A DNA stretch of 64,000 nucleotides from positions 79,639 to 143,638 of the forward strand of contig CANGJB010000002.1 of the NCBI GenBank assembly GCA_947453945.1, read 5' to 3'. This DNA is from Sphingomonadaceae bacterium. GTDB taxonomy: Bacteria; Pseudomonadota; Alphaproteobacteria; Sphingomonadales; Sphingomonadaceae. Below are positions 28,313-35,669 of the stretch, one piece after another. Each line of letters begins with the position of its first letter. Position 1 is the first letter of the stretch. The notes below the pieces were generated by a model. That model was not told where the DNA came from, searched no databases, and was given only the letters and a program-made list of their open reading frames with translations. A program made the translations under genes and the position numbers.

Positions 28313-29518
28313 ATGCGCACTGACTACCTGTTCACGTCCGAAAGCGTTTCCGAAGGCCATCCGGACAAAGTTGCCGACCAGATCAGCGACGGAATCGTGG
28401 ACCTTTTCCTCTCCAAGGACCCGGAAGCCCGCATCGCCTGCGAAACGCTGACGACGACGCAACTGGTGGTGCTGGCCGGCGAGATCCGCTGCAAGGGTGT
28501 CTACGAGGATGGCGCGTGGGCGCCGGGCGCGCAGGAAGAGATCGAAGCAACCGTTCGCGCGACGGTGAAGCGCATCGGGTATGAGCAGGACGGCTTCCAC
28601 TGGGAAACATTCCGCTTTGAAAACAACCTGCACGGCCAGTCCGCGCACATCGCGCAAGGCGTGGATGCGGCTGACAACAAGGACGAAGGCGCCGGCGACC
28701 AGGGCATCATGTTCGGCTATGCCACCGACGAGACGCCGGATCTGATGCCCGCCACGCTCTACTACAGCCACAAGATACTCGAGCGCATGGCTGCCGACCG
28801 TCATTCGGGCGCGGCCCCGTTCCTTGAGCCCGATGCCAAGAGCCAGGTCACGCTGCGCTACGAGGGTTCGCTGCCGGTTGCGGCCACCGCCGTCGTCGTC
28901 TCGACCCAGCACGCGCCGGGCTATGACGTGGGTGAGAAGGAAGCCGAGCTGCACGCCTATGTGAAGCGCGTCGTGGCCGAAGTCATCCCGCCAGTGCTGC
29001 TGCGCGAGACGAAGTACTATATCAACCCGACGGGTTCGTTCGAGATCGGCGGACCTGACGGCGACGCAGGCCTTACGGGCCGCAAGATCATCGTCGACAC
29101 CTACGGCGGCGCGGCCCCGCACGGCGGCGGCGCGTTTTCAGGCAAGGACCCGACCAAGGTCGACCGTTCGGCCGCCTATATCACGCGCTACCTTGCCAAG
29201 AACGTGGTTGCCGCAGGGCTCGCCACGCGCTGCACGATCCAGATCGCCTATGCCATCGGCGTCTCGGAGCCCCTCTCGCTCTATGTCGATACGCACGACA
29301 CGGGCACCGCGGGCGACGACAAGATCGAGCAGGCGATCCTCGGCATTCCGCGCCTCGGCGGCCTGACCCCGCGCGCGATCCGCACGCATCTGGGCCTCAA
29401 CAAGCCGATCTACCAGCCAACCGCCGCCTATGGCCACTTCGGCCGCAAGGCGGATGGCGACTTCTTCCCTTGGGAACGCCTCGATCTGGTGGACGATCTT
29501 AAGGCGGCATTTGCCTGA
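28313..29518 (+). CDS. metK: S-adenosylmethionine synthase
   Basis: Makes S-adenosylmethionine from methionine and ATP. The N-terminal [17 protein letters not shown] and the phosphate-binding loop [19 protein letters not shown] are both intact. At 401 residues it is of normal length for alphaproteobacteria. AGGAAG sits five bases before the ATG. It is preceded by a palindromic operator and followed by a 12-bp hairpin, so it is probably its own transcription unit. The product supplies methyl groups used by TrmB and PrmC encoded nearby. Confidence 0.97.
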   Translation: MRTDYLFTSESVSEGHPDKVADQISDGIVDLFLSKDPEARIACETLTTTQLVVLAGEIRCKGVYEDGAWAPGAQEEIEATVRATVKRIGYEQDGFHWETFRFENNLHGQSAHIAQGVDAADNKDEGAGDQGIMFGYATDETPDLMPATLYYSHKILERMAADRHSGAAPFLEPDAKSQVTLRYEGSLPVAATAVVVSTQHAPGYDVGEKEAELHAYVKRVVAEVIPPVLLRETKYYINPTGSFEIGGPDGDAGLTGRKIIVDTYGGAAPHGGGAFSGKDPTKVDRSAAYITRYLAKNVVAAGLATRCTIQIAYAIGVSEPLSLYVDTHDTGTAGDDKIEQAILGIPRLGGLTPRAIRTHLGLNKPIYQPTAAYGHFGRKADGDFFPWERLDLVDDLKAAFA

Positions 29519-29534
29519 ATTGCAGCACGAATCA

Positions 29535-29567
29535 GCGAATGCGAGACTAACTATATCTCGCATTCGC
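29535..29567. terminator. Strong 12-bp hairpin after metK
   Basis: A perfect inverted repeat (GCGAATGCGAGA / TCTCGCATTCGC) with a 9-base loop, 17 bp past the metK stop and 42 bp past the end of the convergent hypothetical gene. No T-run follows in either direction; it may terminate or stabilise both 3' ends. Confidence 0.55.
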
Positions 29568-29608
29568 CTGAATTAAAAATATACGGCCTTATTTGAGGTG
29601 TATATTAT

Positions 29609-30286
29609 CTAAAAAGTATACCTGAAATTCAAGCCGCATATGAGGCCTTGAACAGTTATTGAAACCAATTCAAATGTCATGGCTGATTTGTAATTTTCAT
29701 GTTTGATATACCGCCTGAATGCACCATAGTGTATGATTCCAGTTGCAAGTTTAAAGCCTAATATTGCAGAAACTGAGGGCTTTTTTCCCAAAATGGGGTT
29801 TCCCTCGGAGCAATTTGGCTTACTCACACAACTGATCGTTTGGGCAGCATCAAGCATTCCGAGCACTTGATACGCGATTTCCATGGCCTCGAGGGTCTTT
29901 ATCTTTCGGCGCTTCAGGCGCGTTTGCTCTTGGCCCTCATCTGAAAGCGGGCGTTCAGCCCCGGACTGACCTTCAGGCGGCAAACTCTCAGAGATAGTCG
30001 GACCATAAACGGGTGGTGGAGCGGGTATCGAAACCGCCGCAAATGCACTCTGCAACTGGTCAAATGGCATTTCCGAGCTCGAATGGAAATTTTTGTACTG
30101 CGGATTATGTCCAAATTGACCGTCATTTTGAGCAGATGCGTATGCCGTTGTTCCAAAAGTCGAAGCGCATAAGGCTATTAACGCGATCAAAGTTTTTAAA
30201 AAATTTCCGGGAGTCAGGTTTTTCGGAGATTCTTTGCTAGGATTTATCAGATTTTTTTGCTTGGAGACTGACTGATATACAAACAT
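29609..30286 (-). CDS. Exported or membrane protein, DUF5658-like, unknown function
   Basis: A 225-residue protein clearly more AT-rich than its neighbours. A hydrophobic segment near residues 30-50 (LIALIALCASTFGTTAYASA) resembles a long signal peptide. The middle is Pro/Gly- and charge-rich. The C-terminal 85 residues hold LDAAQTISC, EGNPILGKKPS and three hydrophobic stretches, like DUF5658-type small membrane domains (weak recognition). The ATG at 30286 has GGAG six bases before it; an upstream TTG overlaps that site. Composition suggests transfer from a lower-GC donor. Confidence 0.6.
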   Translation of the reverse strand: MFVYQSVSKQKNLINPSKESPKNLTPGNFLKTLIALIALCASTFGTTAYASAQNDGQFGHNPQYKNFHSSSEMPFDQLQSAFAAVSIPAPPPVYGPTISESLPPEGQSGAERPLSDEGQEQTRLKRRKIKTLEAMEIAYQVLGMLDAAQTISCVSKPNCSEGNPILGKKPSVSAILGFKLATGIIHYGAFRRYIKHENYKSAMTFELVSITVQGLICGLNFRYTF

Positions 30287-30524
30287 ATTGATCTCCAATT
30301 GATTTCAATATTATTAATAAATATGTTATTTGCAGAAATACCGGCATCTTTGCCAATCTACACTGCGATCATATTTATAGACAACGTGAACGCGATGGTT
30401 TATTGCGCGGTAATCACGTTATAGGTCGGTGTTTAGTAATGAAGCACCGCCACAGGCTTAAGTACATTTACACTGGGAGGCCGTTGCCCCACTAACGAGC
30501 CGTGGGATTTAACCGGGAAGGGTT
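30287..30524. other. AT-rich divergent intergenic region
   Basis: No gene seen. The stretch should contain the promoters of the flanking divergent genes. A long-looped inverted repeat (AACGTGA / TCACGTT, 30383-30420) is present but could be chance. Confidence 0.35.
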
Positions 30525-30800
30525 GTGCAATTGGCTAGAATCTCGATTGTGGCGGCGCTTGCTGCGCCGTTGCTCGTCGTCGCGCCTGCCAGTGCCAAAG
30601 AGCCGCAGTCATCCGAAGTGAGTAACTCGGCAGACGCGGCCTCTAAGCCACTGCTAACTTCGGCAGATCCAGCCGAAGGCAGGCGTCAAGCACCGCTCAA
30701 GCAGAACACAAATGAGCCAGCCAAGCGGAAGGAACGCCCGCTTCGTGGCGGGATCCTCGGCGGCATTCTTTCGGTAGTCTTTTCAACCGTCGGCATTTGA
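30525..30800 (+). CDS. Small secreted or membrane-tethered protein, unknown
   Basis: A 91-residue protein starting at GTG with a GGGAAGG ribosome-binding site just before it. A signal peptide ends at VAPASAK. A hydrophilic middle (residues 27-70) leads to a C-terminal Gly/Val-rich hydrophobic tail (RGGILGGILSVVFSTVGI). No family recognised. Its own strong terminator lies 86 bp downstream, which supports a real transcription unit. Confidence 0.6.
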   Translation: MQLARISIVAALAAPLLVVAPASAKEPQSSEVSNSADAASKPLLTSADPAEGRRQAPLKQNTNEPAKRKERPLRGGILGGILSVVFSTVGI

Positions 30801-31107
30801 TAGGTGGTGTTAGGCGGTACGAGCGTCCTCCTTGCCAGCCGCAAGGCGCCTTCAGGTCTGAATTGACAGGACTGGAGCTTTCCCGGGCTGCAATGACCCA
30901 CAGCGTCATTGCAGCCTTTTTCGCTCACCAATCAGGCAAATCCGCGATAACCGCTGGACTTGCCGCGCGCTGCGCCGGGCATTCTGTGGATGATATAGGC
31001 AGCGCGCAGCCGTGGTTTCTTTTGGCCAGTTTAAACAGCATTCACGCGGTCGGCGACGTAGGGAGCAGCATCGCACCCTTCGCGAACTCCAGCTGAAGCC
31101 CCCTTTT
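30801..31107. other. Intergenic, no gene seen
   Basis: A 307-bp stretch between the small secreted protein and the acyl-CoA dehydrogenase gene. A non-ATG open frame here has no ribosome-binding site or recognisable protein. It holds the terminator at 30886-30921. Confidence 0.5.
30886..30921 (+). terminator. Strong Rho-independent terminator
   Basis: A perfect 12-bp stem (GGCTGCAATGAC / GTCATTGCAGCC), a 7-base loop, then TTTTT. It is oriented for plus-strand transcripts, hence for the small secreted protein gene. Confidence 0.9.
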
Positions 31108-32409
31108 TTACCCGAACATGCCCTTTCGCGGTCCCAGATAGCCGAACAGGTACGCGCCCACCTTGCGCATCTGGATTTCCTCCGCGCCTTCGGTGATGCG
31201 GTAGCGGCGGTGGTGGCGGTAGATGTGCTCGAACGGCTTGTGGCGCGAATAACCGATGCCGCCATGGACCTGCATCGCACGGTCTGCCGCTTCGCAGACC
31301 AGCCGGTTCGCCCAGTAATTGCACATCGAAACCTTGTCCGAAAGCTCGCGCTCGATGCGCTTGTGGCCGCCTTCCTCAGCTTCCAGCCGGTCCATGTCCC
31401 ATGCCGTCTTGCGGATCAGGAGGCGCAGCATCTCGCACTGGGTGGCGAGCTCTACGAGCGGGAACTGGATCGCCTGGTTGCGCGCGAGCTCCTCGCCGAA
31501 GGGCTTGCGTTCCCGCGCATAGCGCACCGATTCCTCGATGCAGAAGGTGGCCGCACCGAGCGATGAAGCGGCCTGGCGGATGCGGTTCTGGTGCACGAAG
31601 CTTTGCGCGATCGCGAGCCCACCGCCTTCGGGCCCGAGCATCGCGCTTTCCGGCACCCAGACATTGGTGAGCGAGAGCCGCGGGTGGTCCGTCGGCATGT
31701 TGAAGGTCCACATGTATTCCTCGATCACCAGCCCCTCGGTGGGGTTGGGCACGAGGAGGCAGGTGATCCCGCGCGCGTTCCCGGGCTCGCCTTCGGTCCG
31801 CGCAAAGACCGCGCAGTGGCTGGCGATGTGCATGCCGGTGATCCACATCTTCTCGCCGTCGATCCGCCAGCCGGGCACGCCATCGCGGGTTTCGCGCACC
31901 GCGCGGGTTTCCATGTGGGTCGCGTCAGACCCGTGGCGCGCCTCGGTAAGGCCGAAGGACACGCGCCGCGTGCGCGCGAAGCCGCCGAGGATGAATTCCT
32001 CTTGCTGCTCGGGCGTTCCGAAATGCTCGAACATGTTCACGAACGGGAAGTTGCCGACGATCGAATGCTCGTTCTGCAGATCGTTGTGGAGACCAAGGCC
32101 CTTCTGCGTGAAGTGATCGCGGATCACCGCCATCCAGAGGTTCTTACCGTCCTTGCCGCCGTATTTCTTGGGCGCGGAAAAGCGCCAGTGGCCGGCAGCA
32201 TCGGCGCGGCGGGTCGCCTCGATCAGCAGCGCTTCCCATTCGTGGCGCGGGAGGCCCTGATCTTCGAAATTGGTGCGCGCCCATTCACGGCGGTGGTCGA
32301 AGAAGCGGATGTTGTCGTCCGCCTGTTCGAGCGGCTTGATCTCGCTATCGATAAAGGCGTCGAGCTCGGCGAGGTAGTCGACGAGCTCCTGCGGCAGATC
32401 GAAGTTCAT
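31108..32409 (-). CDS. Acyl-CoA dehydrogenase family protein
   Basis: FAD enzyme oxidising an acyl-CoA to the enoyl-CoA. It has FGLTEARHGSDATHMETRA (FAD/substrate-binding region) at about 152-170, GEKMWITGMHIA at about 184-195, and the C-terminal signature QVHGGIGYSRHKPFEHIYRHHRRYRITEGAEEIQ (split here only in words). The 433-residue length is normal. Its start overlaps the stop of the phosphotransferase gene by four bases, so the two form an operon. This pairing mimics the fused ACAD10/11 proteins of eukaryotes. Confidence 0.92.
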   Translation of the reverse strand: MNFDLPQELVDYLAELDAFIDSEIKPLEQADDNIRFFDHRREWARTNFEDQGLPRHEWEALLIEATRRADAAGHWRFSAPKKYGGKDGKNLWMAVIRDHFTQKGLGLHNDLQNEHSIVGNFPFVNMFEHFGTPEQQEEFILGGFARTRRVSFGLTEARHGSDATHMETRAVRETRDGVPGWRIDGEKMWITGMHIASHCAVFARTEGEPGNARGITCLLVPNPTEGLVIEEYMWTFNMPTDHPRLSLTNVWVPESAMLGPEGGGLAIAQSFVHQNRIRQAASSLGAATFCIEESVRYARERKPFGEELARNQAIQFPLVELATQCEMLRLLIRKTAWDMDRLEAEEGGHKRIERELSDKVSMCNYWANRLVCEAADRAMQVHGGIGYSRHKPFEHIYRHHRRYRITEGAEEIQMRKVGAYLFGYLGPRKGMFG

Positions 32410-33809
32410 TCCGTTCTCTCCCAGATGCGGCGCGCTTCGGCGAGCGCGGGGTATTTCGGCATGTCGGCGGCCAGCGTATCGAGCACACGGCGGCGCAATT
32501 CAGCGAGAAGGCCAGGCTGTGCCAGCGTGGCGCGCCCATCAAGGAGCGCCTCGCTCAGTGCCTTGTCGTGCGGGCTGGGTCGGCCGGCGAGTTCGCGGCG
32601 CACGATCCCGAGCGCGTTCTGCGCGACGGCGAGTTCGAACCGCTCGCGCCCGGCCATATGCGGCTTGACCGTGGCGGCGAGCCATTCGGAGACGGCGGTG
32701 AGGATTTCAGCGGCGCTGGGTTCGCCTTCACTGGCAGCTGGCGGCGCAGGCGATGGCGGCAGGGACCGCGCGCGCTCAGCTTCAGGCGCATCGCTTTCCA
32801 GCAGTAGCAGGAGATCAAGGTCCTGCTCGGCGGCGCGACGCGCCACGACCACCCGTTCGAGCGAGCGGTCGGCGCCGCTGCGCCAGCCCTTGCCCATCGA
32901 CAGCGCGGAGAGCGCCCACCACACCGTGCGGTAGATAAGCCAGAACCGGAAGCGCGCCGGATCGAACGCGGTGCCACCTGCCGCCTGATAGGCGCGGGCA
33001 AGGTCTTCGATCTGCCCGAGGCCGAAGCCGCGCTTATCCAGCCGGCCGAAGCGCCAGACGGTCATGCAGCCAAAAGCGAGATCCTCATGCGCATCGCCGA
33101 GGTGGGCGAGTTCCCAATCGAGCACGGCTGATAGGTGGCCGCTTTCGACCATAATATTGCCGATTCGCAGATCGCCGTGGAGAACCACGCGCGGCGCGGG
33201 CGGTGGCAGGTTGGCGCGCAGCCACGCAAGGCCCAGCGCAATGGGAGGCCGGTCCCCGCCCGCTTCGGTAAATTGTGCAGCCAGCGCCTCCACCCCGGCC
33301 GCGGGTTCGAGCACGGGCAGGAAGGAGAGGTCCCCCGGATCGAGCGCGTGAACCCGCGCCATCGCACCGGCTATCTGATCCAGCAACTCGGGCGGGGAGG
33401 ACAGCGCGTTATCGGGATCGGGCGAGCCCGGCGCGCAACGCATGATGAAGCCGAGCCCGAGATCATCCTCGGGCATAAGTTCGGCCACGACTTCGGGCGC
33501 GATCACGCCGCCGGCGCGCGCACAGCGGATCACGGCGGCCTCCTGCGCCATATCGAGATGGCGTCCCACAACCCATTCAGCCGAAGGCGCGCGGCGCAGG
33601 ACAAACGCTTCAGTGCCGATTTCAAAGCGCCAGCTTTGCATGTTAGCGCCGCCGGACAAGCGCATCAGGCCGGTGACAGCGCCCTGCCAGCCAGCGCGCG
33701 CCATGACGCGCCCGAGCCCGATGGCGAGCCCGTGGGCCGGCTCCCCCGCCTGTTCGGGGCCCAGACTTTGCCGCGGGTCTGCCGCCATCTGCTCCTCTCG
33801 CGCAGCCAT
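32406..33809 (-). CDS. Phosphotransferase (aminoglycoside phosphotransferase/ACAD10-11-type kinase fold)
   Basis: Kinase-fold protein with VLHGDLRIGNIMVE (catalytic loop) and AVLDWELAHLGDAHEDLAF (metal-binding Asp) in the middle. A long C-terminal extension of about 150 residues continues past the kinase domain. It is coupled to an acyl-CoA dehydrogenase gene by a 4-bp overlap. In ACAD10/11 this domain phosphorylates 4-hydroxyacyl-CoAs before the dehydrogenase acts, so catabolism of hydroxylated fatty acids is a reasonable inference. Start uncertain: ATG at 33809 or 33788, the latter with GAGGAG just upstream. Antibiotic resistance is unlikely. Confidence 0.85.
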   Translation of the reverse strand: MAAREEQMAADPRQSLGPEQAGEPAHGLAIGLGRVMARAGWQGAVTGLMRLSGGANMQSWRFEIGTEAFVLRRAPSAEWVVGRHLDMAQEAAVIRCARAGGVIAPEVVAELMPEDDLGLGFIMRCAPGSPDPDNALSSPPELLDQIAGAMARVHALDPGDLSFLPVLEPAAGVEALAAQFTEAGGDRPPIALGLAWLRANLPPPAPRVVLHGDLRIGNIMVESGHLSAVLDWELAHLGDAHEDLAFGCMTVWRFGRLDKRGFGLGQIEDLARAYQAAGGTAFDPARFRFWLIYRTVWWALSALSMGKGWRSGADRSLERVVVARRAAEQDLDLLLLLESDAPEAERARSLPPSPAPPAASEGEPSAAEILTAVSEWLAATVKPHMAGRERFELAVAQNALGIVRRELAGRPSPHDKALSEALLDGRATLAQPGLLAELRRRVLDTLAADMPKYPALAEARRIWERTE

Positions 33810-34048
33810 GCAGGCCACCTGTTTTCTGTTCGTTGCGAGCACTATCCTTAATCGGGCGGTTAATGTCCAGCGTCCGGTTCGGACTGACACTCCAGAGCCG
33901 TGCTTTGGTCCGATCTCCTGCCCGGATCGTCCGGCACGGCAGGCCGCACGGCACACACGACCATCTGCCGCAAACAGCACTTGCAGCGGAATCACAAACA
34001 GTTAGGCTACTAATAGATCCTAAACGGATTGTGGGCTAAGGGATCGAA

Positions 34049-35026
34049 ATGGCGTCGGGCGCAAACAAAATGAGCAAATGGGTCGCGGCTGCGCTGTGGT
34101 GCGCTGCGCCGTTGCTGCTGGCCACCGCCCCGGCTGAGGCGCGGCCCGGCACTGGCCTGCAGAGCGCGCGTGACGCGGCGATCGAACAGCAGGTTGCCGC
34201 GATTGTTGCGCAGGGCCGTGGCCGTATCGGTGTTGCCGCGGTTGATCTCGATGGCGGCGGGCAGATCATGATCAACGGCGATATGCCGTTTCCAATGGCC
34301 AGCACCGCCAAGATCGCGGTTGCCGCCACGTATCTTTCCGGCGTGGAGCAAGGCCGTCTGCGGCTTGACCAGTCGTTCCCGATGATGGTGCCCGTGGCAG
34401 AATCCACCGGATCGCGCGGCGCTGTCGCCAAGGTCCGCCCGGGCGAGGTGATGACGGCGCAGAGCTTGATGGAACTTTCCATCACCCGCAGTGACAACCA
34501 CGCAACCGATGGCCTGATCGCTGCAGTGGGCGGCATCGGCGCGGTCAACACCTGGCTCAGCCGCATCGGCGTGGCGGGCCAGCATCTTGATCACACGATG
34601 GCGACTCTGGTGCGCGACGATGGCCGGGTCAATCCGGCGACAACGCTCGATACCCGCACCAGCAGCACACCGCGCGCGATGGTATCGCTGCTCGCCGCGA
34701 TCGATCGGGGAGGCGCGCTCAGCCCGGAAAGCCGCGCGGTGCTGCTCGATACGATGACCCGCACGAGCACTGGAAGGAACCGCATTCGCAGCGGCCTGCC
34801 TGAAGGCGTGATCTTTGCACACAAGACCGGCACGCTGGCCGGCGTTACCGATGATGTCGGGATCGTGCGTCTGCCCGATGGCCGGCACCTTGCCATCGCC
34901 GTTTTCGTGACAGGCCCGGAAGGCCACACGGCCCATGCCGGCATGATCGCGCAGATCGCCCGCGTGCTCTATTATGGCTACAGCGAGCCCCAGCTGCCCA
35001 GCGGGTTTGAGACAGCGCGCCGCTGA
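34049..35026 (+). CDS. Class A beta-lactamase-like serine hydrolase lacking omega-loop Glu
   Basis: An exported penicillin-recognising serine enzyme of 325 residues with a signal peptide ending near residue 31. The active-site motifs are present: STAK (85-88), SDN (148-150) and KTG (259-261). No Glu occurs anywhere between SDN and the TSSTP segment (residues 151-208), where class A enzymes have the deacylating Glu166; an Asp-Asp pair is found instead. It could be a poor beta-lactamase, a penicillin binder, or a peptidase or esterase. AAGGGA precedes the ATG. Monocistronic; no ampR-like gene is adjacent. Confidence 0.85.
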   Translation: MASGANKMSKWVAAALWCAAPLLLATAPAEARPGTGLQSARDAAIEQQVAAIVAQGRGRIGVAAVDLDGGGQIMINGDMPFPMASTAKIAVAATYLSGVEQGRLRLDQSFPMMVPVAESTGSRGAVAKVRPGEVMTAQSLMELSITRSDNHATDGLIAAVGGIGAVNTWLSRIGVAGQHLDHTMATLVRDDGRVNPATTLDTRTSSTPRAMVSLLAAIDRGGALSPESRAVLLDTMTRTSTGRNRIRSGLPEGVIFAHKTGTLAGVTDDVGIVRLPDGRHLAIAVFVTGPEGHTAHAGMIAQIARVLYYGYSEPQLPSGFETARR

Positions 35027-35113
35027 ATTGACAGAAATACCGGTTTTTGCTGCGGAACCTTCGTGTCCGCTGCGAAGCCGTGCGCCCGCCGAATAACCGC
35101 GCGTCCGCCGCAC

Positions 35114-35154
35114 AAAAGAGAAGGGGCGCAACCGCTTTCGCGATCACGCCCCTC
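35114..35154 (-). terminator. Rho-independent terminator of the small lipoprotein gene
   Basis: GGGGCG (35123-35128) pairs with CGCCCC (35147-35152), with partial extension outward. On the minus strand TTTT follows the stem. It lies about 32 bp past the lipoprotein stop and could also stop plus-strand readthrough from the beta-lactamase-like gene. Confidence 0.7.
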
Positions 35155-35185
35155 TATCTCTATTCAAACCCTTGACGGGGTTGAA

Positions 35186-35380
35186 TTACATCTTCGGAGC
35201 TTCGCTCGAAGCGTCAGCAGCAGGAGCCGAAGCTTCCGAAGCGTCAGCAGCCGGAGCCGAAGCGTCGGCAGCAGCTTCCGATTCCACTGCTTCAGTGGCG
35301 GGGGCTTCCGGAGCCTTTTCCGAGCAACCGGCGAGAGCGAAGGCGGTGCCGGCGACTGCGGCGAGGAGGAGCTTGCGCAT
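35186..35380 (-). CDS. Small alanine/serine-rich lipoprotein
   Basis: A 64-residue protein with a lipoprotein signal peptide and lipobox LAGC, giving Cys-19 as the lipidated residue. The mature part is almost entirely Ala, Ser, Glu, Asp and Pro in imperfect repeats (APAADASEAS). Such short low-complexity lipoproteins are common in sphingomonads and have no known function. Lnt encoded in this window would finish its acylation. Own terminator downstream. Confidence 0.75.
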   Translation of the reverse strand: MRKLLLAAVAGTAFALAGCSEKAPEAPATEAVESEAAADASAPAADASEASAPAADASSEAPKM

Positions 35381-35669
35381 GCGTTACAATCCCTGGATTG
35401 AAGTGGACCGCGCCGGGCCCGCAGCCCGCCGCAAAGCCTACTCTGGCGGTAGACTTCTCGCCCCAATTAATCGGCAATTCACCTGCTTGCAAGTCTTAGG
35501 AGCAGCAAAGCCGTCATGGAGCTGTTATATTACTGATTTATAAGATTTTTTGCAGTCTCGCAAGTGGGCCCGTAGGCCATTTTTCCCAAGGTGAATCGCC
35601 AAAAGCTTGCTGCAACGCCGCATCGCGAAGCGCTTTCGCTGCCCGCGCCGAGGCGCTACCACGGCTCGC
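35381..35669. other. Divergent intergenic region before polA
   Basis: No gene seen in 289 bp. An AT-rich patch near 35525-35555 is the likely core promoter zone for polA or the lipoprotein gene. Confidence 0.35.

Noticed and set aside
30383..30420. Inverted repeat AACGTGA / TCACGTT
   Set aside because: Loop of 24 bases and isolated; no gene-proximal position that suggests an operator.
30797..31096. 99-codon plus-strand frame
   Set aside because: Non-ATG start, no ribosome-binding site, no protein features, and the strong terminator at 30886-30921 lies inside it.
32406..33809. Aminoglycoside resistance gene
   Set aside because: Kinase fold is shared, but the coupling to an acyl-CoA dehydrogenase and the long C-terminal extension fit the ACAD10/11-type family.
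33848..33863. TTAA...TTAA resembling a CtrA box upstream of the phosphotransferase gene
   Set aside because: Spacer is eight bases, not seven.
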